DNA of 57,580 bases, from contig CAZWLD010000011.1 in assembly GCA_964634685.1 (NCBI GenBank), positions 1 to 57,580 on the forward strand. Direction: 5' to 3'. The translations under genes were made by a program, and so were the position numbers. The notes under the pieces were generated by a model, which was given only the letters and a program-made list of their open reading frames with translations, had not been told where the DNA came from and made no database searches. The DNA comes from CAZWLD01 sp964634685 (GTDB lineage Bacteria > Bacillota_I > Bacilli_A > Acholeplasmatales > JAEDCM01). Shown here in pieces: positions 1 through 7,671 of this stretch. The stretch's first letter is position 1, and each line of letters begins with the position of its first letter.

Positions 1-385
1 GTATATTTTTACATTAAAAAGCTCCTTTTGTATAATGGAATTGACTGATTACCAAATACGAAAGGAGTTTTTAGTCTGAAAGAATAATATTATAGATATA
101 CTTACCTACTTTAGTAGGTAAAGGAAAATCATAATTTAGTCAAAATTATCGATTTTGCTCTTAAATCTTCTTATATTATTTCATAATATAGAAATAATAT
201 AAAATCTTTCATGGCTATGTGTGCCTTTCGAGGCACGAGAAAGGAATGTGTGGTTATTATGGATTATGAAGAAACTATTTCAATTCTAAGAATTAAATTT
301 ATGAGTTGTGGTCATACCCACGCAGTACACTTTTACTCATATAAATTCAATTTTATAGATATCTTTTTTTATGTATAGTAAACAA
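1..385. other. Gene-free, hairpin-dense segment (candidate structured RNA or element remnant)
   Basis: No plausible ORF. Inverted repeats follow one another: 102-109/114-121, 141-146/152-157, 171-182/191-202 (12-bp perfect stem), 221-226/231-236 (GTGCCT/AGGCAC) and a long imperfect stem 291-306/335-352 enclosing GTGG 308-311/CCAC 318-321. The loop of the 221-236 hairpin (TTTC) can also pair with GAAA at 239-242, a pseudoknot-like arrangement. It may be a non-coding RNA, the end of a transposon, or a terminator region for the kinase module to its right. Identity is not known. Confidence 0.4.
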
Positions 386-1330
386 TTATTTCTCAATAAT
401 TTCTTTTGCTATATACTGTAATCTAATTTTAAGTGTCTTTATATAATAATCCTTCCTATTATCAGTGATAATTTGAATATCATTATATTCATTAGGGATT
501 TCTTTTAATAGATTTTCAATTTCTCCTAACTTATTCATTACCTTATTGTACACATTAATAAATGTTTCTGGCATATTAACATTAATAAAATCTAATATGT
601 ATAGTGCTGTAATTCGCTTTTCATCATCATCTTCATAAGCTGTAATTCCATTTAAAGCACTACTATATAGCTTATTATCATCCTCCAATATATGAATAAT
701 CCATTCTTCGCTTGTTTTACCATAAAAACAATTACCACAATCATAAATAGGTGCTAATACATATTTATTTTCTTTCTTAAATTTAATTACTCCCCAATTA
801 TCTTCATTTCTATCATTATTATTAATTAACATATCTATTAAAACAATATCCCAAAATCTTTTTTTGGCGCCGCCTAAAGTGCTTAAAATCGTATTATGCT
901 CTAATTGAAATATTATTTCGTTAATATTAGAAGCAGAATGTACACTACTATCTCTTCTTTCCATAATTACCGGATTTGTATCATTTCTTAAAGCTGTATA
1001 TGGAATTAATAATTCATTATTATCGTCGTTAATAAAATCTTTACAAGCACAAACAACTTTATTTCTTTTTCCATCAAAGCATATTCCTAATCTTGTTTCA
1101 TGAACATCATATCCTAGGATTTTATATATATTACTGCCAATATATTCACTTAATGGTGACGTAACATATGATAGTCCTTCTACCTTTCTCATCCCAAGAG
1201 TATTCTTAGGAAACTTTAAAAACCAAAATTCGTTATTATAAATAACTCCTCGTTTTTCACCAGCACGACCGCCATACTGCAAGTTTCTACTGCTTAATTC
1301 ACAATTTGAAAAATCAATTAATTCAATCAT
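386..1330 (-). CDS. HipA/CtkA-like serine/threonine kinase, toxin-like
   Basis: A 314-residue protein of the HipA/CtkA-like kinase type. Visible features are an N-terminal YGG...EKRGVI segment resembling the nucleotide-binding loop, YIGSNIYKILGYDVHETRLG, the catalytic-loop pattern NNNDRNEDNWG (near residue 170) and the metal-binding LAPIYDCG about 30 residues later. The ATG at 1330 is chosen over an upstream TTG because GGAGG lies 8 nt before it and the codon overlaps the upstream gene's TGA (ATGA). Such kinases in known toxin-antitoxin pairs phosphorylate translation factors or tRNA synthetases; the target here is unknown. The stretch is very AT-rich, and the kinase is only distantly similar to the second one at 4229-5104. 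Confidence 0.75.
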   Translation of the reverse strand: MIELIDFSNCELSSRNLQYGGRAGEKRGVIYNNEFWFLKFPKNTLGMRKVEGLSYVTSPLSEYIGSNIYKILGYDVHETRLGICFDGKRNKVVCACKDFINDDNNELLIPYTALRNDTNPVIMERRDSSVHSASNINEIIFQLEHNTILSTLGGAKKRFWDIVLIDMLINNNDRNEDNWGVIKFKKENKYVLAPIYDCGNCFYGKTSEEWIIHILEDDNKLYSSALNGITAYEDDDEKRITALYILDFINVNMPETFINVYNKVMNKLGEIENLLKEIPNEYNDIQIITDNRKDYYIKTLKIRLQYIAKEIIEK

Positions 1331-1713
1331 AGACAATACCTCCTAGTTAATTTTATCCATTCAGTTTCTGTAATTATGTGATTTGATGCTTCTTTTTTCC
1401 CTTGAGAATCGATTGCATCTGCAATATTCATATAAAGGCCATAATCACCTAAAAAATCTGCCTCTTCAGCTTTTTTTACTAAATCATCCATAGTAATAGA
1501 TAATTCAAAATCTATCTTCACTTCATTATCAATGTAATTATATACTCTATTTTCTAGAATATCTTTTTTAATAAGTTCCAATATATACTTATTTATATTA
1601 TCTACGCTATTAATTTTATTAATGACCATTCTATCGTCATTTCTAATTCTTAACTTGATAGTACGATAATTATCTTTAATATATGAATTTATATACTTTT
1701 GTTGATCAAACAT
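1327..1713 (-). CDS. Ribbon-helix-helix-like antitoxin/repressor partner of the kinase
   Basis: A 128-residue protein translated just ahead of the HipA-like kinase with a 4-nt stop/start overlap. The N-terminal part (IKLRIRNDD followed by a helix ending YILELIKKDI) looks like a ribbon-helix-helix DNA-binding fold of the CopG/plasmid-antitoxin kind. The C-terminal half (acidic, about residues 68-128) has no family I recognise and may contact the kinase. The gene is preceded by GGTGG and by a palindrome set inside its own promoter, which fits autorepression by a toxin-antitoxin complex. Classical hipB genes encode a Cro-like HTH, so the partner type is different here. Function is inferred from arrangement and fold. 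Confidence 0.6.
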   Translation of the reverse strand: MFDQQKYINSYIKDNYRTIKLRIRNDDRMVINKINSVDNINKYILELIKKDILENRVYNYIDNEVKIDFELSITMDDLVKKAEEADFLGDYGLYMNIADAIDSQGKKEASNHIITETEWIKLTRRYCL

Positions 1714-1733
1714 AAATATTCGCCACCATTATT

Positions 1734-1762
1734 ATTTTATTACATTAGGGCCCAAATGTAAA
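1734..1762 (-). promoter_or_regulatory. Promoter with palindromic operator in the spacer
   Basis: On the minus strand TTTACA (1757-1762), a 17-nt spacer and TAAAAT (1734-1739). The spacer is covered by a 22-bp near-perfect palindrome at 1740-1761 centred on GGGCCC with arms TTACATT/AATGTAA. A dimeric repressor bound here would block RNA polymerase, as in autoregulated toxin-antitoxin operons. Confidence 0.6.
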
Positions 1763-1831
1763 TAGATTACTCTTCTATTAATAAAACTTTATCCCTACTA
1801 TATAGTAATAAAAATAATTCATAATTACTAA

Positions 1832-1870
1832 AAAACTCTTTCCATTTAACAATTTCTAGGAAAGAGTTTT
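1832..1870 (-). terminator. Rho-independent terminator of glpK
   Basis: Perfect 12-bp inverted repeat AAAACTCTTTCC/GGAAAGAGTTTT followed on the minus strand by a T-run. It lies 9 bp past the glpK stop. Confidence 0.85.
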
Positions 1871-1878
1871 AAAAATAT

Positions 1879-3363
1879 TTAATTGAAGGATTTTGTTGCC
1901 TTGATAGCTTTATGCCATCTATTCATCTTTTCACTGATTTCTTCTTTTTCCATTTTAGGATTATATTCATGATCACATTGCCATATTTCTTTAATTTCAT
2001 CTAAGGAATTAAAGGTTCCAACCTTTAAACCGGCTAGCATCATAGCTCCCAAGGAGGTTGTCTCCATAATAACAGGTCTTTTGACATCAGAAGATATTAT
2101 ATCAGCTTGAAATTGCATCAAAAAATTATTACGACTAGCTCCACCATCAACCTTAAGTTCATTTATAGCAATGCCAGTATCGGAAATCATCGCATCAATT
2201 AAATCCTTTGATTGGTAAGCTATGGCCTCTAAAGAGGCTCTAATGATATGATTACGATTAGTTCCTCTCGTAATCCCTAAAATAGTTCCTCGAGCATACA
2301 TATCCCAATAGGGTGCACCTAATCCTGTAAAAGCTGGAACAATAATCACCCCATTAGTGTCACTAACCTTTAATGCAAAATATTCACTATCAGCCGCATC
2401 AATAATAAAATGCATCTCATCGCGAAGCCATTGAATTAAAGCTCCACCAACAAAAACACTTCCCTCAAGAGCATAGGTTATTTTATTATCAATACCAATG
2501 GCAATTGTTGAAATTAAGCCATTTTTTGAATCGTAGCATTTTAATCCAGTATTCATTAATAAAAAGCATCCAGTACCGTAGGTATTCTTAACATCACCAG
2601 GGTTAAAGCAGGCTTGTCCAAATAAGGCTGATTGTTGGTCTCCAGCCACTCCAGCAATTGGTATATCATATCCAAAAAGATTGATATAACCAAAATCATC
2701 ACTAGAATTCTTTACCTCTGGTAACATACTTAATGGAATACCAAAATATTCACAAAGCTTTTTATCCCAACAAAGATTATGAATATCAAAAAGCATTGTT
2801 CGACTAGCATTCGTATAATCCGTCGCAAAAACCTTTCCTTCCGTAAGCTTCCAAATAAGCCAGGTATCAACTGTTCCAAATAATAAATCACCGGATAAAG
2901 CAAGCTCCTTTGCTTCCGTAACATTATCTAAAATCCATTTAATTTTCGTTGCGCTAAAATAAGCATCCGGAATCAAACCGGTTGTTTTCTTAATATAGTC
3001 ATCAAGACCATCCTCTTTGATTTTCTCTACAATATCAGCGGTTCGGCGGCATTGCCAAACAATAGCATTATAAACCGGCTTTCCTGTTTTTTTATTCCAA
3101 CAAATAGTGGTTTCTCGTTGATTCGTTATCCCAATGGCATCAATGTTGGCCGGCTTAATTCCCGATTTAGCAATACAATCCGTAATAACAGAATAGCTTG
3201 AGGCATAAATCTCCATTGGATTATGCTCAACCCAACCAGGATTGGGATAATATTGCATAAATTCCTTTTGACTTTGTTCAACAATTTGGCACCTATTATC
3301 AAAAACAATTGCGCGTGATGAGGTTGTGCCTTGATCTAAGGCAATAATGTATCGCTTCTCCAT
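1879..3363 (-). CDS. glpK: Glycerol kinase
   Basis: A 494-residue FGGY-family glycerol kinase that phosphorylates glycerol to glycerol-3-phosphate in the cytoplasm with ATP. The N-terminus carries the phosphate-binding loop ALDQGTTSSRAIVFD, residues 81-84 (NQRE) belong to the glycerol-contacting region, and VDTWLIWKLT, AGVAGDQQSALFGQ and the C-terminal VDGGASRNNFLMQFQAD signature follow in order. Length is normal. GGAG precedes the ATG. No glpF or glpD lies next to it, so the product is either fed into lipid synthesis or oxidised by enzymes encoded elsewhere. It is monocistronic between its own promoter and terminator and separates two kinase toxin-like modules. Confidence 0.97.
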   Translation of the reverse strand: MEKRYIIALDQGTTSSRAIVFDNRCQIVEQSQKEFMQYYPNPGWVEHNPMEIYASSYSVITDCIAKSGIKPANIDAIGITNQRETTICWNKKTGKPVYNAIVWQCRRTADIVEKIKEDGLDDYIKKTTGLIPDAYFSATKIKWILDNVTEAKELALSGDLLFGTVDTWLIWKLTEGKVFATDYTNASRTMLFDIHNLCWDKKLCEYFGIPLSMLPEVKNSSDDFGYINLFGYDIPIAGVAGDQQSALFGQACFNPGDVKNTYGTGCFLLMNTGLKCYDSKNGLISTIAIGIDNKITYALEGSVFVGGALIQWLRDEMHFIIDAADSEYFALKVSDTNGVIIVPAFTGLGAPYWDMYARGTILGITRGTNRNHIIRASLEAIAYQSKDLIDAMISDTGIAINELKVDGGASRNNFLMQFQADIISSDVKRPVIMETTSLGAMMLAGLKVGTFNSLDEIKEIWQCDHEYNPKMEKEEISEKMNRWHKAIKATKSFN

Positions 3364-3396
3364 AAAAAAACTCCTTTTATCGACTAATATATCTCC

Positions 3397-3405
3397 ATTA
3401 TATCA
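3397..3405 (-). promoter_or_regulatory. Extended -10 promoter of glpK
   Basis: Minus strand reads TGATATAAT, an extended -10 element about 34 bp upstream of the glpK start; the -35 region is weak. Confidence 0.5.
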
Positions 3406-3428
3406 CAATTAATCACATAAAATAAAAA

Positions 3429-3449
3429 AATGGTTGCGACGCAACCATT
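3429..3449 (-). terminator. Terminator after the second kinase module
   Basis: AATGGTTGC/GCAACCATT stem with a 3-nt loop, followed on the minus strand by seven T. It lies just outside the left copy of the 31-bp direct repeat and ends transcription of the kinase/HTH pair. Confidence 0.8.
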
Positions 3450-3460
3450 ATATAAAATGT

Positions 3461-3491
3461 ATTTGCAATAGGGTATCATTTTAATTTTGCA
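3461..3491. repeat. 31-bp direct repeat, copy 1
   Basis: Identical to 5148-5178. The repeat begins ATTTGCAATAGGG and ends TTTTGCA. This copy includes the last codons and stop (Met-Gln-Asn-stop) of the gene at 3481-4248. With copy 2 it brackets the whole kinase/HTH cassette (1.7 kb). Confidence 0.9.
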
Positions 3492-4248
3492 TTTTTTTCT
3501 TCATCCGATAATATTTATCAATACTTATTCCCATATTCTTAGCTGCCTCCTTGGCAGTAAGTTCCTTATTATCTACTCTATTTAGCATATCACGAAATTT
3601 TATTTCTTCAACAAATTTAGGCTTTCTTCCTCCATATTTTCCATTAGCTTTAGCTGCTTCGATTCCTTGACTTTGATTATACTTTTGAATTTTTTGACTT
3701 TTCTCATATATATGATACAGAATTTTAAATACATTCAAAGAAGATAAATTTATATCATCACCTAAAATAACTGTATTTCCTGAAGCAATATTATCTATAA
3801 TCAACTTAATAATTCCTAAGGAATTACATTTTTTTTCAATATCCTCAATCATTATTTTTTTTGGTTCCTCATAAGAGATAACATATAATCTATCTCCAGA
3901 ATACCTTTTTTTAAGCCTAATTAAATATTCAATTGGATTCATATATTCCATATTTACACTTTCTAATAATTCATAATAATCCTCTCTCTTTTCTGATGGT
4001 ACTCTTTCGGATATAAAAGTTGGATTCATATTTTCTCTTATGTAGTTATCTCTTCGCAAATCAAGGTTAATTCCGGGAATCCCCTGAAATTGCGAGGAAT
4101 CTAATAAATCTATCACAAAATAATTAGGGGTAAAAATATATTTATAGGTTTCATCATCATTTAAAATATGCTCAATTTCACATAATCTATATTCAATATT
4201 AAGATTATCCCTTACGCAAATTATTCCTTTAGTAATTATGCTTTTCAT
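3481..4248 (-). CDS. Kinase-associated protein with serine-recombinase-type DNA-binding C-terminus
   Basis: 255 residues. The C-terminal part (SQGIEAAKANGKYGGRKP, then a helix-turn-helix TAKEAAKNMGISIDKYYRMKK) closely resembles the arm and HTH of Hin/Gin-type serine recombinases. The segment before it (ASGNTVILGDDINLSS) is reminiscent of the recombinase LDRLGRS region, but no catalytic serine motif is visible, so it is probably a DNA-binding regulator and not an active recombinase. The middle (GIPGINLDLR, NPTFISERVPS) is unassigned. The ATG at 4248 has AGGGTG 7 nt upstream; a GTG three codons earlier is less likely. It overlaps the end of the upstream kinase gene by 20 nt, so the two are probably translated together. 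Confidence 0.65.
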   Translation of the reverse strand: MKSIITKGIICVRDNLNIEYRLCEIEHILNDDETYKYIFTPNYFVIDLLDSSQFQGIPGINLDLRRDNYIRENMNPTFISERVPSEKREDYYELLESVNMEYMNPIEYLIRLKKRYSGDRLYVISYEEPKKIMIEDIEKKCNSLGIIKLIIDNIASGNTVILGDDINLSSLNVFKILYHIYEKSQKIQKYNQSQGIEAAKANGKYGGRKPKFVEEIKFRDMLNRVDNKELTAKEAAKNMGISIDKYYRMKKKMQN

Positions 4249-5104
4249 GAATTTCACCCTTTAATTTATTATATGAGAAACGTAATATTTTATCATATCT
4301 TTCCCTAATCATGGTCTTGTAAAACTGCTTATGTATATCTGAAATATCCAACGAATTAATCAATGAATCGATTTTATTCAAATCTATTTTTTCAAATATT
4401 ACCATTAAAGCTTTATTACATTCTTCAAATCTAAGTGAAGAGATTACTTCAAAATACGATGATTTACCTTCGTTCAATTTTATTTGCGAAGTAGGAAAAG
4501 TATATATTCTTCGATTTAATTCATTTTCATCATTAATAACCAAGCTCATCTCATCTTCGTTAATCATTTGTGGAAATAAGCATGAGCCATTATCGAATAT
4601 TGGAGCAAGAGCATATTTATTATTTTTTTTCAAAAAGCCCCAATTTGCCCCATGTCGATCAAAATTTCCAATCAATGCATCAACAATATACATTTCAAAA
4701 AAAATCGAAATCGTTTCTGATACATTAGTTAATTTCTTATTATTTTCTAACAAAGTAATGATATCATCATAAGAATATTGATATCTTTCCTTATCAACCT
4801 CAATTGATGATTCACCAACATCATTAAATGGAACAAATTCAAAGCCATCCTGAACAAAATCTTTACACGCAACTACTTCATTCCCACAATATGTCCCCAA
4901 ATAGGTTTCGTGAACATTAAGACCAACAAGCTCAAAAATATGACTTCCTAGATATTCGGAAATGTGATTATTCCGTTTACCAAAAGGTGTTTTCTTTTGG
5001 AATTTTAGCATATAAGGAATACCATCTATTAGTATTCCTAATTTCTTTTCAGACCCTCCATATTGAATATCACTTAATGGATAATTAGAAAAATCTATTT
5101 TCAA
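4229..5104 (-). CDS. HipA/CtkA-like serine/threonine kinase (second module)
   Basis: A 291-residue kinase of the same family as 386-1330. Motifs: YGGSEKKLGILI near the N-terminus, EYLGSHIFELVGLNVHETYLG, catalytic loop GNFDRHGANWGFL and metal-binding LAPIFDNGS. All key residues look intact, so it should be active. The start is TTG at 5104; AAGGAG lies upstream and no other in-frame start is available before a stop. It is the first gene of a two-gene operon; its partner encodes a recombinase-like HTH protein where one would expect an antitoxin. Role as toxin, growth regulator or defence effector is inferred. Confidence 0.75.
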   Translation of the reverse strand: MKIDFSNYPLSDIQYGGSEKKLGILIDGIPYMLKFQKKTPFGKRNNHISEYLGSHIFELVGLNVHETYLGTYCGNEVVACKDFVQDGFEFVPFNDVGESSIEVDKERYQYSYDDIITLLENNKKLTNVSETISIFFEMYIVDALIGNFDRHGANWGFLKKNNKYALAPIFDNGSCLFPQMINEDEMSLVINDENELNRRIYTFPTSQIKLNEGKSSYFEVISSLRFEECNKALMVIFEKIDLNKIDSLINSLDISDIHKQFYKTMIRERYDKILRFSYNKLKGEIHEKHNY

Positions 5105-5126
5105 AACACATCATCTCCTTAGTAAA

Positions 5127-5155
5127 AGTATACATTATTTAAATATTATTTGCAA
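5127..5155 (-). promoter_or_regulatory. Promoter of the second kinase module
   Basis: Minus strand TTGCAA (5150-5155), 17-nt spacer, TATACT (5127-5132). The -35 hexamer lies inside the 31-bp repeat. The repeat is also part of a larger inverted repeat, 13-bp arms at 5143-5155 and 5174-5186, suggesting an operator. Confidence 0.55.
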
Positions 5156-5178
5156 TAGGGTATCATTTTAATTTTGCA
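5148..5178. repeat. 31-bp direct repeat, copy 2
   Basis: Exact copy of 3461-3491. Here the sequence sits between 13-bp inverted arms (ATATTATTTGCAA and its complement), which copy 1 lacks on its left side. It could be an attachment site or the operator of the adjacent promoter. Confidence 0.9.
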
Positions 5179-5193
5179 AATAATATGAATATT

Positions 5194-5219
5194 AAAAAAT
5201 GCTGATAACAGCATTTTTT
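5194..5219 (-). terminator. Terminator of the tsaD operon
   Basis: AAAAAATGCTG/CAGCATTTTTT hairpin with ATAA loop that overlaps the tsaD stop codon. Confidence 0.85.
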
Positions 5220-6210
5220 ATAAATCTAAATAAGGAATACCATTAATGTCAAGCTTTCTAGAGGTTGGATTTTCCTTAAATTGATAGTAGCCTAAAGCCG
5301 CAATCATCGCCGCATTGTCTGTGCAATATTTAAAGCTCGGCATACATACCGGAATATCCGTAATAGCTTCTGTTAGCTTTGCTCGCAATCTTTTATTGGC
5401 CGCAACACCACCAGCTAAAATAACCATTTTAGCATTATATTTTTTTGCCGCATGCTTCGTTTTATAAACCAATACATCAGTGACTGCCTCTTGGAAGCTG
5501 CAACATAAATCAGGAACATTGATCTCCTCGCCCCGCTGATGAGCATTATGAACTAAATTGATAACAGCACTTTTAATTCCTGAAAAAGAAAAATCAAATT
5601 GATCCTTATCTAAATAGACACGAGGTAGATTATAGGTATCTTTACCTAAGGCCGCCTGTTTATCAATTCCCGGTCCTCCCGGATAAGGAATACCAACTGT
5701 TCTTGCGACCTTATCATAGGCTTCACCAACGGCATCATCAAGGGTTGTGCCTAAACGCTCATATTTATTATGATCCTTCATCAAAATCAATTCGGTATGA
5801 CCACCACTAACTAATAATGAAACTAACGGGAATTCCATTTCATGCTCAATGCTATTAGCATAGATATGACCAGCTAAATGATTAACGCCAATAATTGGAA
5901 TATTATGGGCAAACGCAAAAGCCTTAGCCGCATTAATACCAACTAGTAAAGATCCAATTAAACCAGGACCCTCAGTCACTGCCACGACATCAATTTCACG
6001 CGGTTTGATATTAGCTATTTTTAAAGCTTCCTCAAAAACTAAGGTTACACTAGCAACATGATGGCGAGATGCAACCTCAGGGACAACTCCGCCAAACTCC
6101 TTATGAATATCAATTTGGGATAAAACAACATTCGCCAAAACCTCTTTGGCATCCTTGATTATTGCGACAGCTGTTTCATCGCAGCTTGATTCAACACCCA
6201 TTACAATCAT
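5218..6210 (-). CDS. tsaD: tRNA N6-adenosine threonylcarbamoyltransferase TsaD
   Basis: 330 residues of the Kae1/TsaD family, which transfers the threonylcarbamoyl group to A37 of ANN-decoding tRNAs. Seen: GVESSCDETAVAI at the N-terminus, the metal ligands in VNHLAGHIYA (two His), LVSGGHTELIL, LDDAVGEAYDKVAR, PYPGGPGID, FSFSGIKSAV and LAGGVAANKRLR. Length and motifs are complete. It is the last gene of the amidase-tsaE-tsaB-rimI-tsaD cluster, so the TsaB-TsaD-TsaE complex is encoded in one operon, with rimI between tsaB and tsaD as in many Firmicutes. Confidence 0.97.
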   Translation of the reverse strand: MIVMGVESSCDETAVAIIKDAKEVLANVVLSQIDIHKEFGGVVPEVASRHHVASVTLVFEEALKIANIKPREIDVVAVTEGPGLIGSLLVGINAAKAFAFAHNIPIIGVNHLAGHIYANSIEHEMEFPLVSLLVSGGHTELILMKDHNKYERLGTTLDDAVGEAYDKVARTVGIPYPGGPGIDKQAALGKDTYNLPRVYLDKDQFDFSFSGIKSAVINLVHNAHQRGEEINVPDLCCSFQEAVTDVLVYKTKHAAKKYNAKMVILAGGVAANKRLRAKLTEAITDIPVCMPSFKYCTDNAAMIAALGYYQFKENPTSRKLDINGIPYLDL

Positions 6211-6212
6211 AA

Positions 6213-6650
6213 TTACACTTCCTTAAGCATCAGGATGGCATCCTCACCATCATGATAATATTCTTTTCTAATATGAGCTTTTCGAAAGCCCATTTTTTCA
6301 TATACCTTTTGGGCCACAAAATTGGATGCTCGAACCTCTAATGATATTTCTAAAACACCCATTTTTACAAATTCATTAATAATAGATTTCAGCATCATTG
6401 AGCCAATTCCTCGGCCTTGATATTCTGAAATGATGAAAAAATTCAAAATCTCAGCTTGCGGTATTGTCACCCATGAACTTAAATACCCAATTCTTTTATC
6501 ATCATCAAAAAAAACATAATAAAAGGCATATTGATTAGTTGTTAGCTCTTGCATCATCATTTCCTTACCAAGACTTGTATTAAAAAACTTTATTTCATTT
6601 TGACAAACAAAATCAATATCCTCGATTTGCATTCTCTTTATATGAATCAT
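6213..6650 (-). CDS. rimI: GNAT N-acetyltransferase, RimI-like
   Basis: 145 residues with the GNAT fold. The acetyl-CoA loop is visible as YQGRGIGSMML, followed by EVRASNFVAQKVYEKMGF, the typical C-terminal motif. RimI acetylates the N-terminal alanine of ribosomal protein S18. The assignment rests on the fold plus position between tsaB and tsaD, where rimI is found in many Firmicutes. The start codon overlaps the tsaB stop by 1 nt. The C-terminus ends MLKEV shortly after the fold, normal for the family. Confidence 0.88.
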   Translation of the reverse strand: MIHIKRMQIEDIDFVCQNEIKFFNTSLGKEMMMQELTTNQYAFYYVFFDDDKRIGYLSSWVTIPQAEILNFFIISEYQGRGIGSMMLKSIINEFVKMGVLEISLEVRASNFVAQKVYEKMGFRKAHIRKEYYHDGEDAILMLKEV

Positions 6651-7222
6651 TATTTTTCACCGTGCAAATTACGCTCAGCCTCAGTATCACGAAGATAATT
6701 AGGAACACAAGCATGAGGGCTAACTAATTTTCCTAATCTCATAATTTTTACTGGATCTGGACTAAAATGATCCTCATCTACTAAATCATAGGAGGTCATA
6801 GCCTTAAATTCATCTATATTACGTAAAGCCTCTGGTACTTCCAATTCATCATTTTTGTAAGAAGCACAAAAAACATTTCCTCTTCGCGCATCGATGATTG
6901 GAGCCTTATTTTCGAATTTTGAGGCCATAACATATAAGCTACTTACCTCATATAGAGGAATATTTAAGGTCCAGGCAAGCATTTTACAAACCGCAACACC
7001 AATTCTTACACCTGTATATGATCCTGGTCCGATTCCGACATAGATTCGGTCAATGTCCTTGATTTCTAAATGATTGTCCTTTAGAATTTGATCAATTTGA
7101 GGCATAATGTTTTTAGAATGCTCCTTTGATTCACTAAAAGTGGATTCTTCGATAATATTTTCATCATCCATCAAAGCGATATAAAGATTTTTTGTGGCTG
7201 TATCGACGATTAAGCTTCTCAT
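6650..7222 (-). CDS. tsaB: tRNA threonylcarbamoyladenosine biosynthesis protein TsaB
   Basis: 190 residues, an inactive paralogue of TsaD that scaffolds the t6A complex. LIVDTATKNLYIAL starts the ASKHA fold, and GIGPGSYTGVRIGVA is the family signature. It is shorter than the 220-230 residues common in Bacilli; the C-terminal region after the second domain is trimmed. It overlaps tsaE (ATGA) and rimI, implying tight coupling. The ASKHA catalytic residues of TsaD are not expected here. Confidence 0.93.
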   Translation of the reverse strand: MRSLIVDTATKNLYIALMDDENIIEESTFSESKEHSKNIMPQIDQILKDNHLEIKDIDRIYVGIGPGSYTGVRIGVAVCKMLAWTLNIPLYEVSSLYVMASKFENKAPIIDARRGNVFCASYKNDELEVPEALRNIDEFKAMTSYDLVDEDHFSPDPVKIMRLGKLVSPHACVPNYLRDTEAERNLHGEK

Positions 7223-7671
7223 AATAACGCCTCCATTATTTTCTTATAGCGATTACCCTTAGCCGAAATTACAATTTTTCTTCCTTCATCGGCAGTTCGA
7301 AATATTTCAATTAATAAATATTCATCTGGCAATAAATCAAAGGCCTGGTGCGGCCATTCAATTACGGCAATACCATCGCCAAAAATATAATCCTCAAGAT
7401 CAAAATCCATTCCACTTCCGTTTAAGCGATACAAATCCATATGATATAATGGATATTTTCCTTCATACATTTTCATAATTGTAAAGGTAGGACTATTGAT
7501 TGTTCGTAAAACGCCAAGGGCTTCACCAATACCCTTGGTGAGGGTCGTTTTTCCAGCACCCAAATCACCATCAAGTAAAACAACATCACCCGGGGACAAT
7601 AATTCTCCTAATTTCTTTCCTAAAGAAATTGTTTCATGAACATTTTTGGTATTTATTTCCACAATTTTCAC
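7219..7671 (-). CDS. tsaE: tRNA threonylcarbamoyladenosine biosynthesis ATPase TsaE
   Basis: 150 residues. Walker A GDLGAGKTTLTKGI, then SPTFTIMKMYEG, the MDLYRL motif and VIEWPHQ mark the TsaE family, whose ATPase drives turnover of the TsaB-TsaD complex. The start is GTG at 7671, overlapping the TGA of the upstream amidase gene; the stop overlaps the tsaB start. Length is normal. Confidence 0.95.
   Translation of the reverse strand: MKIVEINTKNVHETISLGKKLGELLSPGDVVLLDGDLGAGKTTLTKGIGEALGVLRTINSPTFTIMKMYEGKYPLYHMDLYRLNGSGMDFDLEDYIFGDGIAVIEWPHQAFDLLPDEYLLIEIFRTADEGRKIVISAKGNRYKKIMEALL

Noticed and set aside
1879..3363. glpK as part of the toxin-like modules
   Set aside because: It has its own promoter and terminator and normal core-gene composition; position between the modules is probably incidental.
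3481..4248. Active serine recombinase or integrase
   Set aside because: The C-terminal DNA-binding part matches, but no catalytic serine region (RVS-type motif) is visible.
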